Positions 32,199-40,138 of a DNA stretch of 64,000 bases are shown here, piece by piece. The DNA comes from Mesorhizobium sp. M7A.F.Ca.US.008.03.1.1. GTDB lineage: Bacteria; Pseudomonadota; Alphaproteobacteria; Rhizobiales; Rhizobiaceae. The stretch is from positions 124,001-188,000 of the forward strand of contig NZ_RZRU01000002.1 of assembly GCF_003997495.1 (NCBI RefSeq), written 5' to 3'. Every line of letters starts with the position of its first letter. Position 1 is the stretch's first letter. The notes under the pieces were generated by a model, which saw only the letters and a program-made list of their open reading frames with translations, made no database searches and was not told where the DNA came from. Position numbers and translations under genes: made by a program.

Positions 32199-32495
32199 AT
32201 GAAAGAAAATAAGAGATTCTACTCGCTCATGCACGCGGTCTGTGCTGGTCATGGCTATTGTGGAGGAATGCACGGCGACAAGTTCATGGATGTCAGGGAT
32301 TTTATTCCTCAATCCGGTCATGTTACAGCGGATCAATTCGTCGAATGGGTATTTCTAGCTGAGTACGAGAATGAGAGTGAGCGAATGTCTCCCAGATGGG
32401 ATCGGCATCGCCAGAGGATACGAGACTTTTTTGTTGAGCATATGGGATCAGACGCCGTCGATGCCAGCCAACTAAAATGGGAAGTGGATGGCTGA
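32199..32495 (+). CDS. Hypothetical protein, 98 aa
   Basis: Soluble protein of 98 residues (MKENKRFYSLMHAVCAGHGY; VTADQFVEWVFLAEYEN; IRDFFVEHMGSDAVDASQLK). A Cys/His/Gly patch (CAGHGYCGGMHGD) near the start could bind metal. The ATG at 32199 is chosen because the upstream 35 residues overlap the IS end region and look unrelated. The IS insertion upstream may have replaced the native promoter. Its base composition is less GC-rich than its neighbours, hinting at transfer. Confidence 0.6.
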   Translation: MKENKRFYSLMHAVCAGHGYCGGMHGDKFMDVRDFIPQSGHVTADQFVEWVFLAEYENESERMSPRWDRHRQRIRDFFVEHMGSDAVDASQLKWEVDG

Positions 32496-32556
32496 ACCAA
32501 CCCCTTTACTCTGCTTCCCACCCCTCTCGGTCATACCGCATTTATGAGTTCACGAT

Positions 32557-34536
32557 CTAGCTCGCGGCGGCTGCCGTGACCTTTTTGGACGCGGTCCGCT
32601 GTCGCCGCATGCGTCGTTTGGCGACAAGCTTGAGAGCGACGGGCGGCTCGTTTGACAGCGCGCCCAGCACGGCATCGACCATGCCATGCGCCACGAAATC
32701 CGCGTTCATGTCACGGGCCAGTTTGTCGGCCGCCTCCTTGTCCTCGCTGCCGGCCTCCGACCAGAACACGATTCCCACCCGAAGTGCAGCCTTGGCGCGC
32801 TTCAGCCGGCGAACCAGAAAGCGGGCGTGCTTGACGGAATCCCGGTTCAGGAATCCGACCACGACGGTGTCGACGGTTTCGAGCTCAAGGCGGCGAATGC
32901 TGGCGGGCTCAATATCGGCAAAGCCGGCTTTCGATACCGTCGCTCCCTGGACCTCCAGCACCTGCGCCAGCATCGCGGCAGCGGCGTCGTCGAGTTCGCC
33001 GCGCCCGCCGGCGCAAAGCACGGACATATCCGTGCCATCGGGCAGTTCGGTCTCGTCCTCCCCGCTGGGGTCGCCATCGTCGCTCGCCTCTGCGGCCACA
33101 TGCGGCTCCTCCTCCTCGCCTGCCTCCTCCTGCGCGCTGTCGTCAAGATTGGCGACCAGCATCAGGGCACTGGCGGCCACCTGCCGCCTTTGCAAATCGC
33201 CCATGACGCCGCGCACCCGGTCTTGTTCGCCCAGCAGAAGCGCCGGAATGGCAACCTTGTCGTAGAATTCGACCAGATATTTCTCCTCCAGCATCTCCTC
33301 GGCATGGTCGGTGGCTTCTTCCGGATCGCCGGCCAGCAGTCGCTGGTACAGGCGCGCATGGGGTTCGAGCACGGGCTCGTTGCCGAACAGCACGTCGAGG
33401 AATTCAAACTGCGGCACGTGCCTGCCCAGCACCACCAGGCAGACGGTGAGCGGCGTCGACAGGATCAGCCCGAGCGGCCCCCAGAGCCACGTCCAGAAAA
33501 TCGCAGCGACGATGATCGCCAGCGGCGACAGTCCTGTCCTCGAACCGTAGAGCCAAGGCTCGACGACATTGCCGGTGATCAGCTCCATCACCACGAACAG
33601 GGCGGCCGTCCACAGCACGAGCGACCAGCCCGGCGCAACGGCCAGCGCCAGGAACAGCGGCAAAAGCATGCCTATGATCGGGCCGATATAGGGAACGAAA
33701 CGCAGCGCCAGTGCCAGCAGCCCCCACAGCAGCGCATTGGGAATACCGAGGGCCCAGAGCCCGATCGCGATCGGTATGGCGTAGACGATGTTGACGACCA
33801 ATTGCATCAAGAGATAGCGGCCCACCCGCTTGGCGGCTTCCTGAAGCGCCTCGGTGGTGCGGTGGAGGTCGCCGTAGCCGACAAGCCGGATGAAGCGGTC
33901 GCGCAAATCCTCCCGCTCGAGCAGCATGAAGATGACGACGACGATGATCAGCCCGGCCGAGCCAAGCGGGCTGATCAGCGGCCCGACGATATTCTGCAGG
34001 ACCTGAAGCGGCCTTTCGTGCGCGACGATCTCGACCGGCACCGGCTCGCGCGGCGGCTTTTCCGGCGTGGCGGCCGGCAGCGTGGGGTCCTGTCTGTCGA
34101 TCTCCTGGCCGACCCGCTCGACCACCTGGCTCAATCTGGCGAGGATCCCGCCCCCGACCCCGGTTTCCTTGAGCGAGCGGATCTTGGTCAGGATGTTGGT
34201 CTGGTAGACCGGGATGTTCTGCGCCAGTTCGCTGACCTGCGTGGCGACGATGAAGGAGAACAGGCCAAGCGCCGCGAAAGCGCCGAGCACGCTGGCAATG
34301 ACGGCGGCAATACGGGGGATTCCGACCTTTTTAAGAGCTGAGACAAGCGGCGCCAGTGCGAAGGTCAGCAGCAGCGCGATCGCGATCGGCAGGAAAACCT
34401 CGCGCCCAAAATACAGCGCCGCCACTGTCGTGACGATGGCCGCCACATTGGGCAAAGAGGTTCGCGGATGGGGCGCGGCCGCTGAAAGGGAATCCTCCAG
34501 CCCCGGAGACGCCGTGCCGTTTCGACGATTGGCCAC
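32557..34536 (-). CDS. AI-2E family transporter with C-terminal soluble domain
   Basis: Membrane protein of 659 residues. Residues 1-350 form the AI-2E transporter/PerM-like fold with about eight hydrophobic segments (IVTTVAALYFGREVFLPIAI, AGLIIVVVIFMLLEREDLRD, FVPYIGPIIGMLLPLFLALA, WTWLWGPLGLILSTPLTVCL). An acidic linker then leads to a 130-residue soluble domain (DMSVLCAGGRGELDDAAAAM, VDTVVVGFLNRDSVKHARF) that resembles a Rossmann/B12-binding-like fold. The start is GTG 34536 behind GGGAGGCATCAC. The substrate is unknown; AI-2 export is shown only for a few relatives. Confidence 0.85.
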   Translation of the reverse strand: MANRRNGTASPGLEDSLSAAAPHPRTSLPNVAAIVTTVAALYFGREVFLPIAIALLLTFALAPLVSALKKVGIPRIAAVIASVLGAFAALGLFSFIVATQVSELAQNIPVYQTNILTKIRSLKETGVGGGILARLSQVVERVGQEIDRQDPTLPAATPEKPPREPVPVEIVAHERPLQVLQNIVGPLISPLGSAGLIIVVVIFMLLEREDLRDRFIRLVGYGDLHRTTEALQEAAKRVGRYLLMQLVVNIVYAIPIAIGLWALGIPNALLWGLLALALRFVPYIGPIIGMLLPLFLALAVAPGWSLVLWTAALFVVMELITGNVVEPWLYGSRTGLSPLAIIVAAIFWTWLWGPLGLILSTPLTVCLVVLGRHVPQFEFLDVLFGNEPVLEPHARLYQRLLAGDPEEATDHAEEMLEEKYLVEFYDKVAIPALLLGEQDRVRGVMGDLQRRQVAASALMLVANLDDSAQEEAGEEEEPHVAAEASDDGDPSGEDETELPDGTDMSVLCAGGRGELDDAAAAMLAQVLEVQGATVSKAGFADIEPASIRRLELETVDTVVVGFLNRDSVKHARFLVRRLKRAKAALRVGIVFWSEAGSEDKEAADKLARDMNADFVAHGMVDAVLGALSNEPPVALKLVAKRRMRRQRTASKKVTAAAAS

Positions 34537-34679
34537 GTGATGCCTCCCCTGCCAAATGCCATGATCGGGCATATAGAGCCGACGTGCAACTTTAGCCAAC
34601 GATGAAATACGCCTCACTCAACAGGCAATGATCCGGGCCGGCATCGGCCGCTCTCGAAGGACGGAATGGCCCGATCGGA

Positions 34680-35768
34680 TCAGCGCGCCGCTTGCCTGGC
34701 CAGCGCGTGCTCGATCAGCACGTCGATGGTCTGGCTGTAGCCGATGCCTGAGGCGGCAAGCGCCTTGGCGTACATCGAGATGTCGGTGAATCCGGGAATG
34801 GTGTTGACCTCGTTGACGAGCAGGCTGCCATCGGCGCGCAGGAAAAAGTCGACGCGCGCCATGGCTTCGCAGCCAAGTGCCTGGAATGCCCGCCGCGCTA
34901 TATCCCTGGCCGTCTCGGCCACATCGGCCGGGACATCGGCGGGCACCTTGACCAGCGCGCCGTCGGCATCGAGATATTTGGCTTCATAGGTGTAGAAGCC
35001 GTGCTTGCCGGCCGGAATGATCTCGCCGGGCAGCGACACCGTCAGCGACCCGTCGGCGCGCTCCAGCACCGAGAACTCGATCTCGCGGCCCTCGACGAAT
35101 TCCTCGATCAACACTTTGCCGTCGTAGCGGAAAGCCGTGTCGATGGCCTGCTCGAAGCCGTCCCTGTCATTCACCTTGCTGACCCCGAAGGACGAGCCCT
35201 GGCGCGCCGGCTTGGCGAAGAACGGCAGGCCGAGTGTCCCGGCAATCTCCTGGAAGGAATGCTTGCCGTTTCGATGCACGGTGACGGAGCGGGCAACCGA
35301 AAGCCCTGCCTCGCGCATCAACCGCTTGGCGACATCCTTGTCCATGGCGGCGGCCGAGGCGAGGATGCCGCAGCCGACATAGGCGACATCGGCGACCTCG
35401 GCATAGCCCTGCACCGAGCCGTCCTCGCCGAACGGCCCGTGCAGCACCGGGAACACGACGTCGATGGAAGGCAGGTCAGGTTGCGTACCATCCCGAGACA
35501 CGACGACCAGCCGGCCCTTGCCGCCGGGCAGCAGGGCGACCTCTGCACCATCCTCGGCTACCGGCGCCCCTGCCCCCTCATCGCCGATCGCCGCGGCGCG
35601 ATCGAGTTGTTGCAGCAGCCACCTGCCGTCTCGCGAAATGGCGATCGGCACGATGTCGTAACGCGTCCGATCGATCGCCTTCAGCACATTGGCGGCCGAA
35701 AGGCGCGACACGTCATGCTCGGCCGAACGCCCGCCGTAAAGGATGGCCACTCTTGTCTTGTCCGTCAC
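34680..35768 (-). CDS. ddl: D-alanine--D-alanine ligase-like ATP-grasp enzyme
   Basis: ATP-grasp ligase of 362 residues matching DdlA/DdlB. Visible are VAILYGGRSAEHDVS, VFPVLHGPFGEDGSVQG, CGILASAAAMDKDVAKRLM, FFAKPARQGSSFGVSKV, VLIEEFVEGREIEFSV and the metal-binding end RVDFFLRADGSLLVNEVNTI followed by PGFTDISMYAKALA. It would join two D-alanines for peptidoglycan. It lies outside the mur/fts cluster where rhizobia keep their main ddlB, so it is a second copy, and it follows a C39-like peptidase gene by 24 bases, which may indicate a special dipeptide product (inference). Confidence 0.9.
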   Translation of the reverse strand: MTDKTRVAILYGGRSAEHDVSRLSAANVLKAIDRTRYDIVPIAISRDGRWLLQQLDRAAAIGDEGAGAPVAEDGAEVALLPGGKGRLVVVSRDGTQPDLPSIDVVFPVLHGPFGEDGSVQGYAEVADVAYVGCGILASAAAMDKDVAKRLMREAGLSVARSVTVHRNGKHSFQEIAGTLGLPFFAKPARQGSSFGVSKVNDRDGFEQAIDTAFRYDGKVLIEEFVEGREIEFSVLERADGSLTVSLPGEIIPAGKHGFYTYEAKYLDADGALVKVPADVPADVAETARDIARRAFQALGCEAMARVDFFLRADGSLLVNEVNTIPGFTDISMYAKALAASGIGYSQTIDVLIEHALARQAAR

Positions 35769-35792
35769 GAAATCCCTCGACTGTCAAAAAAA

Positions 35793-36410
35793 TCAAATGG
35801 CGACGGCAATGCCGCGATTGGCGAAGAAGCGGTCGAAATCGGCCGGCGCCAACACTGCGTCTGCCTGTGTGGCCGGGTCATGGCCGGATGGGTTGTGGAA
35901 GCGGAAACCCTCGTCGGACGTCGCGGTGACCAGCACCAGATGGCCGCCCTTCGAGGGCGGCTCGCGCTCGGGCCAGCGGATAGAACTGCTGACCGAAGCG
36001 ATGAAGAAGCGCGAGCGCTGCATGATCGCCGGAATCTCCGCTGTCGCGACATTGGTCATCACCTCGGCGCGCAGGCCGAAGGCTTCCTTCACGAAGCTGA
36101 CGAAGGGCGCGTAGATCAGCCCCCTGATCGATCCTTCGTTGACGACATAGCCGCCATATAAGGTGCAGCGCCTGGCAAGCTCGATCGTCGGCACGCTCTC
36201 GCCGCGGCTCGCCAGGATCATCTTCAGGCACGCCATGCCGCAGATGTTGGCGGCCCAGAGTGCGTATTCATCGAGTGTTTCCGCGCCCGACCCCCGCCAC
36301 AGCGGATCGCGCCGCAGCGCAACATCCGCGCCGTCGGCGAGCACGTCCAGCGTCATGTCCGGCGTCTCCCACTGGCTGAAAAACGGCACGGTTTCAGGCG
36401 GTGGGCTCAT
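35793..36410 (-). CDS. C39-like (papain-fold) cysteine peptidase
   Basis: Cytoplasmic-looking protein of 205 residues with the order of a C39_2/papain-like peptidase: nucleophile Cys57 in NICGMACLKMIL, His157 in KGGHLVLVTA and Asn173 in FRFHNPSG. There is no signal peptide. The gene sits 24 bases before the Ddl-like gene and is co-directional, an operon. It could trim or process the dipeptide product, or act as an isopeptidase/transferase; this pairing is not one I know to be characterised. GGAGACCGC precedes the start. Confidence 0.75.
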   Translation of the reverse strand: MSPPPETVPFFSQWETPDMTLDVLADGADVALRRDPLWRGSGAETLDEYALWAANICGMACLKMILASRGESVPTIELARRCTLYGGYVVNEGSIRGLIYAPFVSFVKEAFGLRAEVMTNVATAEIPAIMQRSRFFIASVSSSIRWPEREPPSKGGHLVLVTATSDEGFRFHNPSGHDPATQADAVLAPADFDRFFANRGIAVAI

Positions 36411-36507
36411 GCGGTCTCCTCGGCGGCTGGCTCCATCTCGTATACGAGGATACGAGATGAATGAAAAGCCGCGTAGGCCGGTTCAGGTGTGGTGAGCCGT
36501 GCGCCGC

Positions 36508-37023
36508 CTACTCGGCCTTCGTCCAGCCGAAAACCAGCCATGCATATTTCGATTTTTCGTCGGGTTCGACAGTGTAGGTCATCTGCATGTCGCCGTCCTT
36601 GGCGTAGATATCCAGCCGGGGCGCCGTATCCAGCTTGAGCCACGCCGAACCGTTGCTGAAGGACCAAGTCCCGCACCAGACGCAAGGCCCCGACGTCGGA
36701 TCACCCGGCTGATGAAAATTGTAGCGGCCGTCCGCCGTGATCTCCAGATAGTCGAACGCGCCGTAAAACGCGGTCACCGTCTGCTGGAACTCACTGGCGG
36801 CCGCTTCCTGTTCCGGTGTCGGCGCATCCTTCATATCGCGCGGCGGCCGGATGGCTCCGCCGTTGAGTTTCCATTTGCCGACAAAATCCTTCTCGGTCGG
36901 AAGATATTCCTCCTGAGCCTGCGCCGATGAAATATAAGCAAAAGATGATATACTTGTGAGGCCCACCGCCCCGATCGCAAATAGAAGCGTGGCGGCACAG
37001 ATCGCCCTTGTTGGGTTTTGCAT
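36508..37023 (-). CDS. Secreted hypothetical protein, 171 aa
   Basis: Exported protein of 171 residues. An N-terminal signal (AATLLFAIGAVGLTSISSFA, cut near AQAQ) is followed by a domain with a CVWCGTW motif (two Cys) between strands FDYLEITADGRYNFHQPGD and WSFSNGSAWLKLDTA. It looks like a lipocalin- or META-like beta-barrel, not assigned. The upstream gene on the same strand is unrelated. The 5' side is AT-rich (AAAATATATC), a likely promoter. Confidence 0.68.
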   Translation of the reverse strand: MQNPTRAICAATLLFAIGAVGLTSISSFAYISSAQAQEEYLPTEKDFVGKWKLNGGAIRPPRDMKDAPTPEQEAAASEFQQTVTAFYGAFDYLEITADGRYNFHQPGDPTSGPCVWCGTWSFSNGSAWLKLDTAPRLDIYAKDGDMQMTYTVEPDEKSKYAWLVFGWTKAE

Positions 37024-37210
37024 AAAAAATATATCTCCACGGGGGTAAGGGGAGTTCTATTGAGGATTTTGCAGCGCGCGTTGCTTCGATGCCGATTCCC
37101 GCCCGCCATTTGCACGGTTAGCATCGGGGCCACCGATCTGGCAACGCAAGGCAACCTCTCTCCAGCATCGCCCCTGCGCCCGCGATCCCGGCCGGCTGAA
37201 TATTGGCAGC

Positions 37211-37639
37211 TTAGAAGGTGATCTTTACCGAAGCGGCGCTGCGACTATGCGGACCGTGATGGACGGCCTCGATGTTGTTGCCGTCGGGATCGAGCAGGAA
37301 GGCGGCGTAATAACCGGCGTGATAAGGCCGTTCGCCCGGCGCGCCATTGTCCGTGCCGCCGGCCGCTAGCCCGGCCTTGTAGAAGCCGTCGACCATGGCG
37401 TGGTCCCTTGCCTGGAAAGCCAGGTGATGGCGGCCGGTGAGTTTTCCCTGTGCGGCCCGGCTGTCGGCAGTGGAGACAAACAGCTCGTCGGCCCAGAAAA
37501 AGTCGGCGCCGCCACCACCGATCGGAACATCGAGCGCCTGCAGGACCGCCTCGTAGAAATGCCGGCTGGCCGCGAGGTCCCTGACCACAAGTTGGATGTG
37601 GTCGATGAGCCGGCCGCGATGCAATTCCTGGGTCTCCAT
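37211..37639 (-). CDS. VOC family protein (glyoxalase-like)
   Basis: Vicinal-oxygen-chelate fold protein of 142 residues: IDHIQLVVRDLAASRHFYEA at the start, TGRHHLAFQARDHAMVDGFY in the middle and GYYAAFLLDPDGNNIEAVHH at the end. Metal ligands His (in IDHIQ), His (in GRHHLAF) and Glu (in NIEAV) are in place, so it may be an active lyase/dioxygenase-type enzyme. GGAGGCGTTTTC precedes the ATG at 37639. It is a single gene. Confidence 0.88.
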   Translation of the reverse strand: METQELHRGRLIDHIQLVVRDLAASRHFYEAVLQALDVPIGGGGADFFWADELFVSTADSRAAQGKLTGRHHLAFQARDHAMVDGFYKAGLAAGGTDNGAPGERPYHAGYYAAFLLDPDGNNIEAVHHGPHSRSAASVKITF

Positions 37640-37717
37640 GAAAACGCCTCCTCGTATGGGTTCGAATTTAGGTTCGGACAGGGCGGCGTCAATGCGGATA
37701 CCTCTTCCGTCCAGCAA

Positions 37718-37753
37718 CAAAAAGCCCGCCGGGAGGGGATCCGGCGGGCCTTT
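37718..37753 (-). terminator. Rho-independent terminator (minus strand)
   Basis: GCCCGCCGG (37724-37732) and CCGGCGGGC (37741-37749) form a 9-bp stem; on the minus strand the stem is followed by TTTTTG. It would stop transcription coming from the aminotransferase side, though it lies nearly 500 bases past that gene. Confidence 0.7.
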
Positions 37754-37843
37754 GGAAAGCATGTGTAGCCTTCAGAGGTCTGAGGGGGGATCAGACCTGG
37801 TAAGAACCTTTGTTGGCCGCAGAGGTTCCACCCGAACAAAAAA

Positions 37844-38269
37844 TTGCGATGCCCCTTCGAAACCGCGGAATCCAAGCGGTGGAGGCGATTTCTTTCGCGA
37901 GACCACTCACAGTTTGGAACTTTCCGCTCGCTACCGGGTTTGGTGGCGCGGTGGGAGGAATTGCGATTGGATTGTTTTCAGAGGCTCGAAGCGCTGGTGG
38001 ACAGCGCCGGTGTCGACGATATCGAGGAAGCAACCGCTCTGCTGCGCCGGTTCAAAGGCGGATCGCGCGAGGTCGCGGCAGCCATCGACGAGTTCATGCT
38101 CGATTTCATGACTTTGGTCTTCGTCGTCGAAAACGGCGAAGAAGGTTTCCAAAAGCCGGTCCGCAAGCTCGCTCGCGCCAGGCTTTCAAAGCTTGAGCGG
38201 CTGGTGACTGTAACGGCGAAGGAAAAGCCGGCTTCCGGCGCCAGCCTATCCCTTCAGGATGGTGGCTAG
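37844..38269 (+). CDS. Possible hypothetical protein, 141 aa
   Basis: Frame whose second half is protein-like: LDCFQRLEALVDSAGVDDIE, ATALLRRFKGGSREVAAAID, EFMLDFMTLVFVVENGEEGF, a helical domain of about 80 residues. The first 40 residues are less convincing, so the true start may be later. It converges on the aminotransferase gene with a 24-base overlap. Unrecognised. Confidence 0.45.
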   Translation: MRCPFETAESKRWRRFLSRDHSQFGTFRSLPGLVARWEELRLDCFQRLEALVDSAGVDDIEEATALLRRFKGGSREVAAAIDEFMLDFMTLVFVVENGEEGFQKPVRKLARARLSKLERLVTVTAKEKPASGASLSLQDGG

Positions 38270-39454
38270 CCTGGGAATGCCTTCGCTCACCGCGCGCCGG
38301 TCGGCAAGCGTGAAGGACAGCCGCAGCGTGTTGCGCCCAGTACCGTCGGCATAAAAGGCATTGCCCGGCACGAAGGCGACCCGCGCATCTTTGACCGACC
38401 GCGCCAGAAGCTCGGTGGCGTCGGCCCCATCCGGCAATGTCACCCAGACGAACATGCCGCCTTCCGGATGGCTCCAGGTCACGCCTTCGGGCATGTGGGC
38501 CTCCAGTGCCGAGAGCAGCCCGTCGCGGCGCCCACGATAGGCGCCGATGAGTTTTTCCACCTGGCCGTCGAACACGGCTTCGGCGACGCGATGCATCACC
38601 ACCTGGTTGATCGACGGGCTGTGCAGATCCGAGGCCTGCTTCATCAGCACCAGCTTCTCGACGATGTGGCGCGGCGCGCACACCCAGCCGACCCGCATGC
38701 CCGGCGACAATATCTTCGAGAACGAGCCGCAATAGAGCGTGCGCGCCTTGTCGATGCCGCCGGACCTCATGCAGTCCAGCGCCAGGATCGGCGGCTCGCC
38801 CTCGCCGTCATAGCGCAGCGCGCGATAGGCGGCATCCTCGATGACTGCGATATCGAGTTCGCCGGCAAGGTCGAGCACTGCCTCGCGCTGCTCACGGTTC
38901 AGCGTGTTGCCGGTCGGGTTGGCGAAATCTGGCACCAGATAGGCGAATTTGGCCTTGCCGCCGTTTGCGGCCGCCGCCGCGCGATAGGCATCCGGCGTCA
39001 TGTTGCCGCCGGCCGGGGTCAGCCGGTCGTAGCGCGGCTCATAGGCGTTGAAGGCCTGCAGCGCGCCCAGATAGGTCGGCCACGTCACCAGCGCGGTATC
39101 GCCCGGCGACAGGAACAGTTTGCCGAGATAATCCAGCGCCTGCTGCGAGCCGGAGGTGATGATGATGTTGGCCTCGTCGCAAGCGACGCCGAGCTTGCCC
39201 ATCTGCCCGGCGAGCCAGCGCCGCAACGGCAGATAGCCTTCCGAAACCTGGTACTGCAGCGCCGCACCCGCCTCGGCGCCGCCGAGCACCGAAGCATAGG
39301 CGTCACGGATCGCCTCGGCCGGGAACAGCGCCGGATCGGGAATACCGCCGGCGAACGAGATGATGTCCGGCTGGTCGAGCAGCTTCAGGAGCTCGCGGAT
39401 TTCGGACGCTTTCATGCGCGACGAGCGCGAAGCCAACAGGTTCATAAGGGTCAC
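38246..39454 (-). CDS. PLP-dependent aminotransferase, 2-aminoadipate/valine type (class I/II, MocR-related)
   Basis: Fold-type I aminotransferase of 402 residues. Blocks are IISFAGGIPDPALFPAEAIR, NIIITSGSQQALDYLGKLFL, PDFANPTGNTLNREQRE, the Asp region IAVIEDAAYRALRY and the PLP-lysine site CGSFSKILSPGMRVGW. It fits the LysN/2-aminoadipate or aromatic aminotransferase group that is also the effector fold of MocR regulators. GTG 39454 behind GGGAGG is taken as start; ATG 39445 is the alternative. A perfect palindrome at 39477-39503 sits just upstream, so a dedicated repressor is likely. Confidence 0.9.
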   Translation of the reverse strand: MTLMNLLASRSSRMKASEIRELLKLLDQPDIISFAGGIPDPALFPAEAIRDAYASVLGGAEAGAALQYQVSEGYLPLRRWLAGQMGKLGVACDEANIIITSGSQQALDYLGKLFLSPGDTALVTWPTYLGALQAFNAYEPRYDRLTPAGGNMTPDAYRAAAAANGGKAKFAYLVPDFANPTGNTLNREQREAVLDLAGELDIAVIEDAAYRALRYDGEGEPPILALDCMRSGGIDKARTLYCGSFSKILSPGMRVGWVCAPRHIVEKLVLMKQASDLHSPSINQVVMHRVAEAVFDGQVEKLIGAYRGRRDGLLSALEAHMPEGVTWSHPEGGMFVWVTLPDGADATELLARSVKDARVAFVPGNAFYADGTGRNTLRLSFTLADRRAVSEGIPRLATILKG

Positions 39455-39476
39455 GACACACCTCCCGGACGCTGCA

Positions 39477-39503
39477 ATATAGGTCAACTTGGCTGACCTA
39501 TAT
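39477..39503. promoter_or_regulatory. Perfect 10-bp-arm operator before the aminotransferase gene
   Basis: ATATAGGTCA (39477-39486), seven-base spacer ACTTGGC, TGACCTATAT (39494-39503). It lies 23 bases upstream of the GTG start, overlapping a likely core promoter. Arms with GGTCA/TGACC are of the size used by GntR- or Lrp-type dimers. No regulator gene lies directly next to it. Confidence 0.7.
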
Positions 39504-39620
39504 CCCCTCTTGGCCGAGAGTTGAAGTATGCCTGAACGATTTCCCGAATGCGCCAGCGCCGGCGCGATGCTCGAACGCCGCGAGCGGTTCCACAAAAGTG
39601 TGCAGCGGTTTTCCGCCCGC

Positions 39621-40073
39621 CTAAAGGGTTTTCTTGTAGCCGAGATGGCTGCCGGTGAAGCCGAGGCTTTCATAAAAGCGGTGCGCGTCCGCCCGCCCCT
39701 TGTCGGTGGTCAACTGGACGAGGCTGCAACCGCGCGCCCGGCATTGATCGATCGCCCATTCGATCATCAGCCTGCCCACGCCCCCCGAGCGCCGGTGGCC
39801 GGCAACCCGAACCGCCTCGATCTGCCCGCGCCACGCGCCCTTGCGCGAGAGGCCGGCAAGGAAAGATATCTGCAAGGTGCCGATTACCTCGCCGCCCTCG
39901 ACGGCCACCATCAGCAGCTGATTGGGATCGGTGTCGATGGCGTTGAAGGCGTCGATATAGCCTTGCGCCAGCGGCAAGGAAGCGTCCTCGCGGCCGGCGC
40001 CAAGCGGATCGTCGGCCAGCATCGCGACGATATCAGGCAGGTCGGAGGCCTGCGCACGGCGGAAGGTGATCAT
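39621..40073 (-). CDS. GNAT family N-acetyltransferase
   Basis: Acetyl-CoA-dependent acetyltransferase of 150 residues. GNAT motif A is visible in IEAVRVAGHRRSGGVGRLMI (Q/R-x-x-G-x-G/A loop), preceded by VEGGEVIGTLQISFLAG and followed by motif B in SLVQLTTDKGRADAHRFYES and LGFTGSHLGYKK. The acceptor, an amino acid, antibiotic or protein N-terminus, is unknown. Confidence 0.9.
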   Translation of the reverse strand: MITFRRAQASDLPDIVAMLADDPLGAGREDASLPLAQGYIDAFNAIDTDPNQLLMVAVEGGEVIGTLQISFLAGLSRKGAWRGQIEAVRVAGHRRSGGVGRLMIEWAIDQCRARGCSLVQLTTDKGRADAHRFYESLGFTGSHLGYKKTL

Positions 40074-40138
40074 GGTGTCGAGATATCGCGAGGCGGCGGC
40101 GGCGGCAAGATTTGAATACGCTCCTCTCCGGGCGCAGG

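Noticed and set aside
32686-34341. 551-residue plus-strand frame opposite the AI-2E gene
   Set aside because: His/Gln/Arg-rich composition is typical of the reverse frame of a membrane protein gene; no motif or start signal.
37791-38033. Minus-strand frame ending GGTSAANKGSYQV before a terminator
   Set aside because: Only the last residues look protein-like; the first part is Arg/Pro-rich and there is no ribosome site. Kept only as part of the orphan-terminator observation.
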